From Candida dubliniensis CD36 (lineage: Eukaryota > Ascomycota > Pichiomycetes > Serinales > Debaryomycetaceae), in the NCBI RefSeq assembly GCF_000026945.1, contig NC_012864.1:1-64000 (forward strand): a DNA stretch of 64,000 bases, read 5' to 3'. The position numbers and the translations under genes are program-made. This document shows positions 61,197 to 64,000 of the stretch, one piece after another (the stretch's first letter is position 1; each line of letters starts with the position of its first letter). The notes below the pieces were generated by a model. That model was not told the origin of the DNA. It saw nothing but the letters and a program-made list of their open reading frames with translations, and did no database searches.

Positions 61197-61384
61197 GTAT
61201 AGAGAATAGAGGATACCCAGACGTTCCTTATTAATATTATTATATTTTGCCTTCTGTACGTTAATCCGTAGATATTTGGTTCTTCTTTTTGGTTTAGAGA
61301 ACTAAGTATAGTTGTGTGTTCTTTTAATTTTATAATTTTTTTTTAAAAATAAAATATCCATTAATTGTATATGACGCTACAGTT

Positions 61385-62347
61385 CTATGTTTTTCCAGCA
61401 GGTAAACCTAATACTTTGTCAACTTGTTTTGGAAACTCTCTAACAATGATTTCACATTTAACTTGCTTGCACAAGTCCTGTTTGTTGTAGTAAGGAACTT
61501 TTTGTAACAAATCTAACCCACTTGATCTTTCCAATGCTTCTACTGGTACCTGGAAAGAGGTCAACGGGGTGCTATTATCTATGACGTCGTTCGGTAAAAC
61601 AAACGCAGCACAGCTGATTTTTTCCGAACCCAGCGTTTCACCAACAACCAATTTGAAAAAATGTGTTGGGACAGCTATATTTGGGGGAGAGCCAATCACT
61701 TCGTAAGTCACCCTATACTTTCCATCAGCACCCAATTTCGGCAAATACAAAGGCCCAGTCATAACTCTAACGTCATCGTACTTGTTGGTCAACCTTCTCA
61801 CAAAGTCTTCAAAATGACTCCAATAATCACGATTGAATCCATCGCCTACTTGTGGGCACATATTAGTCAAATAGAAAGTTTCGTCCATAGCCAACTGGTT
61901 GAACTTAGCGTCAGCTGCAGGCGCTTGGTGTCCACGATCAAACCCACTACGGAAATAATCACGTAACCGGTTTCTGAATTTCAAGGGAATTGCCTCATCT
62001 TCTTTAAAGACTGATCTTTTTCTATCACCATTCAGTTCTGCCTTGGCTAATGAGGCCTTCGTTATATGTTCAATGACCCAATACGGGTTTCTTGTAGATC
62101 TATCATAACAACTGACAAACTCAGTTCTATTGGCCAAATCATGGATTGGACCAGGAAACCCAAACTTGAAAAATCCTTGTGGGTTGATCGAAGATGGATC
62201 GAATACGGTCCCAGATGGGCTGGTGATTGGGGCAGGCAAATTGGGAGACTGGACTGGAGTAGTCGGTGTTGATGATTTCCCCCAGAAATATAAGGCTGTA
62301 CCGCCAATAGTACCCAAACTAAGGGTGTTAACAAGAAGTTTAGACAT
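61385..62347 (-). CDS. NUC1: Mitochondrial nuclease Nuc1 (endonuclease G family)
   Basis: 320 residues, ATG at 62345-62347. Sugar-nonspecific DNA/RNA nuclease of the mitochondrial inner membrane. The N-terminus (MSKLLVNTLSLGTIGGTALYFW) is a short signal-anchor. A Pro/Ser-rich linker leads to the DNA/RNA nonspecific endonuclease domain: FGFPGPIHDLANRTEFVSCY, the catalytic DRGHQAPAAD (Asp137-Arg-Gly-His140), then FYLTNMCPQVGDGFNRDYW with the metal-binding Asn. Length matches S. cerevisiae Nuc1 (329). AATTTT with poly(A) lies at 62417-62422, 70 bp upstream. Confidence 0.94.
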   Translation of the reverse strand: MSKLLVNTLSLGTIGGTALYFWGKSSTPTTPVQSPNLPAPITSPSGTVFDPSSINPQGFFKFGFPGPIHDLANRTEFVSCYDRSTRNPYWVIEHITKASLAKAELNGDRKRSVFKEDEAIPLKFRNRLRDYFRSGFDRGHQAPAADAKFNQLAMDETFYLTNMCPQVGDGFNRDYWSHFEDFVRRLTNKYDDVRVMTGPLYLPKLGADGKYRVTYEVIGSPPNIAVPTHFFKLVVGETLGSEKISCAAFVLPNDVIDNSTPLTSFQVPVEALERSSGLDLLQKVPYYNKQDLCKQVKCEIIVREFPKQVDKVLGLPAGKT

Positions 62348-62826
62348 TTATTCAATGTTGGTAAGGTTATTGAAAAATTTTCGGTTAAAGAACAAAAATA
62401 TAAGCAGAAAAAAAAAAATTTTGAACCAATCGTGATAAAAATTAGGATGCAAAATTAAAAACAAAAAATAGGACTCTAGGAAACTAATGGATCTTATATA
62501 TTCATGACCACAAATCTTCTGGGTGTCAGGTTGATTAGAGGACTGTCTCTACAGGCTTTCAAAACGTGGCCACGTTGTGTGCTCCGTTAACCAGTCTAAC
62601 TTTATTCCATGTTATACCTGAAAATAGCCAAGTAGCCAGTTACAATTCAAAAGAGTTGGTGCTACTCCTACTAGATGTACCCCATCAAGCAGGTCATGGT
62701 TATAAAGGTTGTACTGTTGTTATGATGATCTGTTTGACAGTGCATCACAACTAAGATGAGACTAAATGTGCAGAAAAAAAAAAAAAATCTACATTTTTTC
62801 ATCCCATCTTCCCAATACCACCATAA
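62348..62826. other. NUC1 / DUS4 divergent intergenic region
   Basis: 479 bp. An open frame at 62566-62754 starts only with GTG and has no features. The perfect palindrome AACGTGGCCACGTT (62563-62576) is the one notable element. Poly(A) stretches flank both start codons. Confidence 0.45.
62563..62576. promoter_or_regulatory. 14-bp perfect palindrome AACGTGGCCACGTT
   Basis: Equal on both strands, lying 216 bp upstream of the NUC1 ATG and 250 bp upstream of the DUS4 ATG. It contains two overlapping GTGG/CCAC halves, as a symmetric dimeric factor would need. The identity of such a factor is not known to me. Confidence 0.35.
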
Positions 62827-63849
62827 ATGCCTAGCAAACTATTACGAGATCCAAAATACAGACCAACAGAAGTGATTAAACAATGTCAAGAAAAAGGCAG
62901 GCCAGCATATATAGCGGGACCCATGGTTCGTTACTCGAAGCTCCCATTTCGTGAGTTATGTCGTTTTTATGACGTAGACATTGTTTACACACCAATGATT
63001 TTAGCACGAGAATTTGTACGTAACGAAGTTGCAAGATCCACTGATTTCACAACTAATGATTCAGATAAATGTGTGATTGTGCAGGTGGGTGTAAACAATG
63101 TTGAGGATTTTATGAAGTTTATTGAAATGATCCATCCTTTTGTTGACGGTATTGGTATCAACTGTGGGTGCCCCATCAAGGAACAAGTCAGGGAAGGTAT
63201 TGGTGCAGCCCTCATGTCAGACCCAGACTTGGTTGCAGAATTGATAAAAACCGCCAAGTGTAAGTATGGAGATTCAATATGTATTGATACGAAAATAAGA
63301 ATTCACAGAGATATAAACCAAACGATAGACTTTGTCAATAAAGTGGTTGAAGCAGGCACTGACATGTTAACTGTTCACGGGAGGACAAAAAACACAAGAT
63401 CAAGTGTACCTGTAAACTTGGATGCCATTAAAATAATTAGAGACAATGTTTCGAGTATACCGGTTATTGCCAATGGTGACTGTTTCACTTTGACAGATTT
63501 CCAAAAAATTGTTGCTTATACAGGGGTAGACGGCGTTATGTCTGCGCGAGGGGTATTGGCTAACCCGGCCTTATTTACTGGTTTGAATAAAACCCCTTGG
63601 AGTGCTGTTGAAATGTTTTTACATTTGGTAACAGCTTATGGTTTGCCATACAAGCTTGCACAATACCATCTAGCCAAATTAGTCGAGGATGTAATACCGA
63701 GAAAATATGTGAAAGCAATAAATGAGAAAAGGAATATGGTGGACATAATAGATTACTTGGACGAACATTTTGATCTAAAAAGAAAAGGCGATAAGGGTTT
63801 TGCAACCAGAATAGAGCCGCCTTGGAAAATCGATTTAGCAACACTCTAA
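62827..63849 (+). CDS. DUS4: tRNA-dihydrouridine synthase Dus4 type
   Basis: 340 residues from ATG 62827. Reduces uridine in the D-loop of tRNAs with FMN; Dus4 in S. cerevisiae acts at positions 20a and 20b. The TIM barrel begins YIAGPMVRYSKLPFRELCR. The catalytic motif is GINCGCP with Cys115 (NCGCP at 112-116), followed by EQVREGIGAALM. Further FMN and phosphate sites are CIDTKIRIH, MLTVHGRTKNTRS (catalytic His), IPVIANGDC and VDGVMSARGVLANPALF. The shortness (340) and the RSSVP after HGRTKNT fit Dus4 better than Dus1 or Dus3. Confidence 0.85.
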   Translation: MPSKLLRDPKYRPTEVIKQCQEKGRPAYIAGPMVRYSKLPFRELCRFYDVDIVYTPMILAREFVRNEVARSTDFTTNDSDKCVIVQVGVNNVEDFMKFIEMIHPFVDGIGINCGCPIKEQVREGIGAALMSDPDLVAELIKTAKCKYGDSICIDTKIRIHRDINQTIDFVNKVVEAGTDMLTVHGRTKNTRSSVPVNLDAIKIIRDNVSSIPVIANGDCFTLTDFQKIVAYTGVDGVMSARGVLANPALFTGLNKTPWSAVEMFLHLVTAYGLPYKLAQYHLAKLVEDVIPRKYVKAINEKRNMVDIIDYLDEHFDLKRKGDKGFATRIEPPWKIDLATL

Positions 63850-63887
63850 TATATATAGTGCTTTGTTTTATTTCTATATCTATTTAA

Positions 63888-63999
63888 TTACACTAGATGC
63901 ATTTCTATATTTGCTAGTGAAACACTACTAGTCTTGTTATTGACTTTGTAAATACCAACCAATTGCTGTGCGAGTTCAAACATGTTATTTCTCAACGAT
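63888..63999 (-). CDS. C-terminal end of a gene cut by the window edge
   Basis: On the minus strand a frame enters from the right edge and reads 36 codons (SLRNNMFELAQQLVGIYKVN ... ) to TAA (plus TTA at 63888-63890). The other two frames have early stops. The residues are protein-like, with an amphipathic helix (MFELAQQLVGIY), and the position, 38 bp after the end of DUS4, fits a convergent gene. Too short to identify. Confidence 0.35.
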   Translation of the reverse strand, partial: SLRNNMFELAQQLVGIYKVNNKTSSVSLANIEMHLV

Positions 64000-64000
64000 A

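Noticed and set aside
1..64000. tRNA, rRNA or snoRNA genes
   Set aside because: I looked for B-box-like GGTTCGANNCC words and cloverleaf patterns in the larger spacers and found none; a proper tRNA scan could still find one.

Overview
This is nuclear DNA of a budding yeast of the CTG clade, very probably the Candida albicans / C. dubliniensis lineage. The signs are: AT-rich DNA, intron-free closely packed genes, long poly(A)/poly(T) tracts just upstream of start codons, and a fatty acid synthase beta subunit (FAS1) of 2037 residues that resembles the C. albicans protein as I remember it, with scattered substitutions. The order CDC11 ... FAS1, BDF1, BRE1, ROT2 ... SKN7 is what I recall from the left end of C. 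albicans chromosome 5. CTG codons should be read as Ser. I cannot separate C. dubliniensis from a divergent C. albicans haplotype by eye.

Bases 1 to about 18,200 are a subtelomere-like mosaic with no clear housekeeping gene. It holds two frameshifted relics of a superfamily II helicase that resembles the Y'-element helicase Yrf1 of S. cerevisiae (3565-5278 and 11304-13701, both minus). It also holds two large arrays of a roughly 15-18 bp GTGGTCAAA / AGTGCTCAAA repeat (5278-5730 and 14641-15090), several copies of a larger dispersed repeat module, and a Gag-like frame with an in-frame stop and a truncated downstream frame (6168-7421). Near the right side lie a non-LTR-type retrotransposon ORF1 with two CCHC zinc knuckles (15330-17006) and an orphan 211-residue frame (17080-17715). 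The right edge carries four TACGGATG words in 95 bp (18061-18155), which look like degenerate pieces of the Candida 23-bp telomere repeat and may mark an old chromosome end.

From 18,869 to the end the DNA is ordinary chromosome core. In order: MRPL1, GAA1, an unidentified 222-residue protein, APC4, CDC11, SEC28, two tandem paralogous membrane proteins, THS1, a small coiled-coil protein, MRPL38, an AIG1/FAR-17a family membrane protein, SRP1, a mitochondrial-type membrane protein, a universal stress protein-like gene, VIP1, FAS1, BDF1, BRE1, ROT2, SLX1, SKN7, a BER1/SRR1-like gene, PRS1, a small GPI-anchor candidate wall protein, NUC1, DUS4 and the probable tail of one more gene.

The core genes have unrelated jobs: mitochondrial translation, GPI anchoring, cell cycle, secretion, tRNA charging, nuclear import, inositol pyrophosphates, lipid synthesis, chromatin, glycoprotein folding, DNA repair and stress signalling. 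They share close divergent or convergent spacing, and many carry an AATTTT word next to a poly(A/T) tract just upstream of the ATG. The most unusual material is the left 18 kb, above all the Y'-like helicase relics, the GTGGTCAAA arrays that sit at the broken ends of other elements, and the telomere-like cluster at the boundary.
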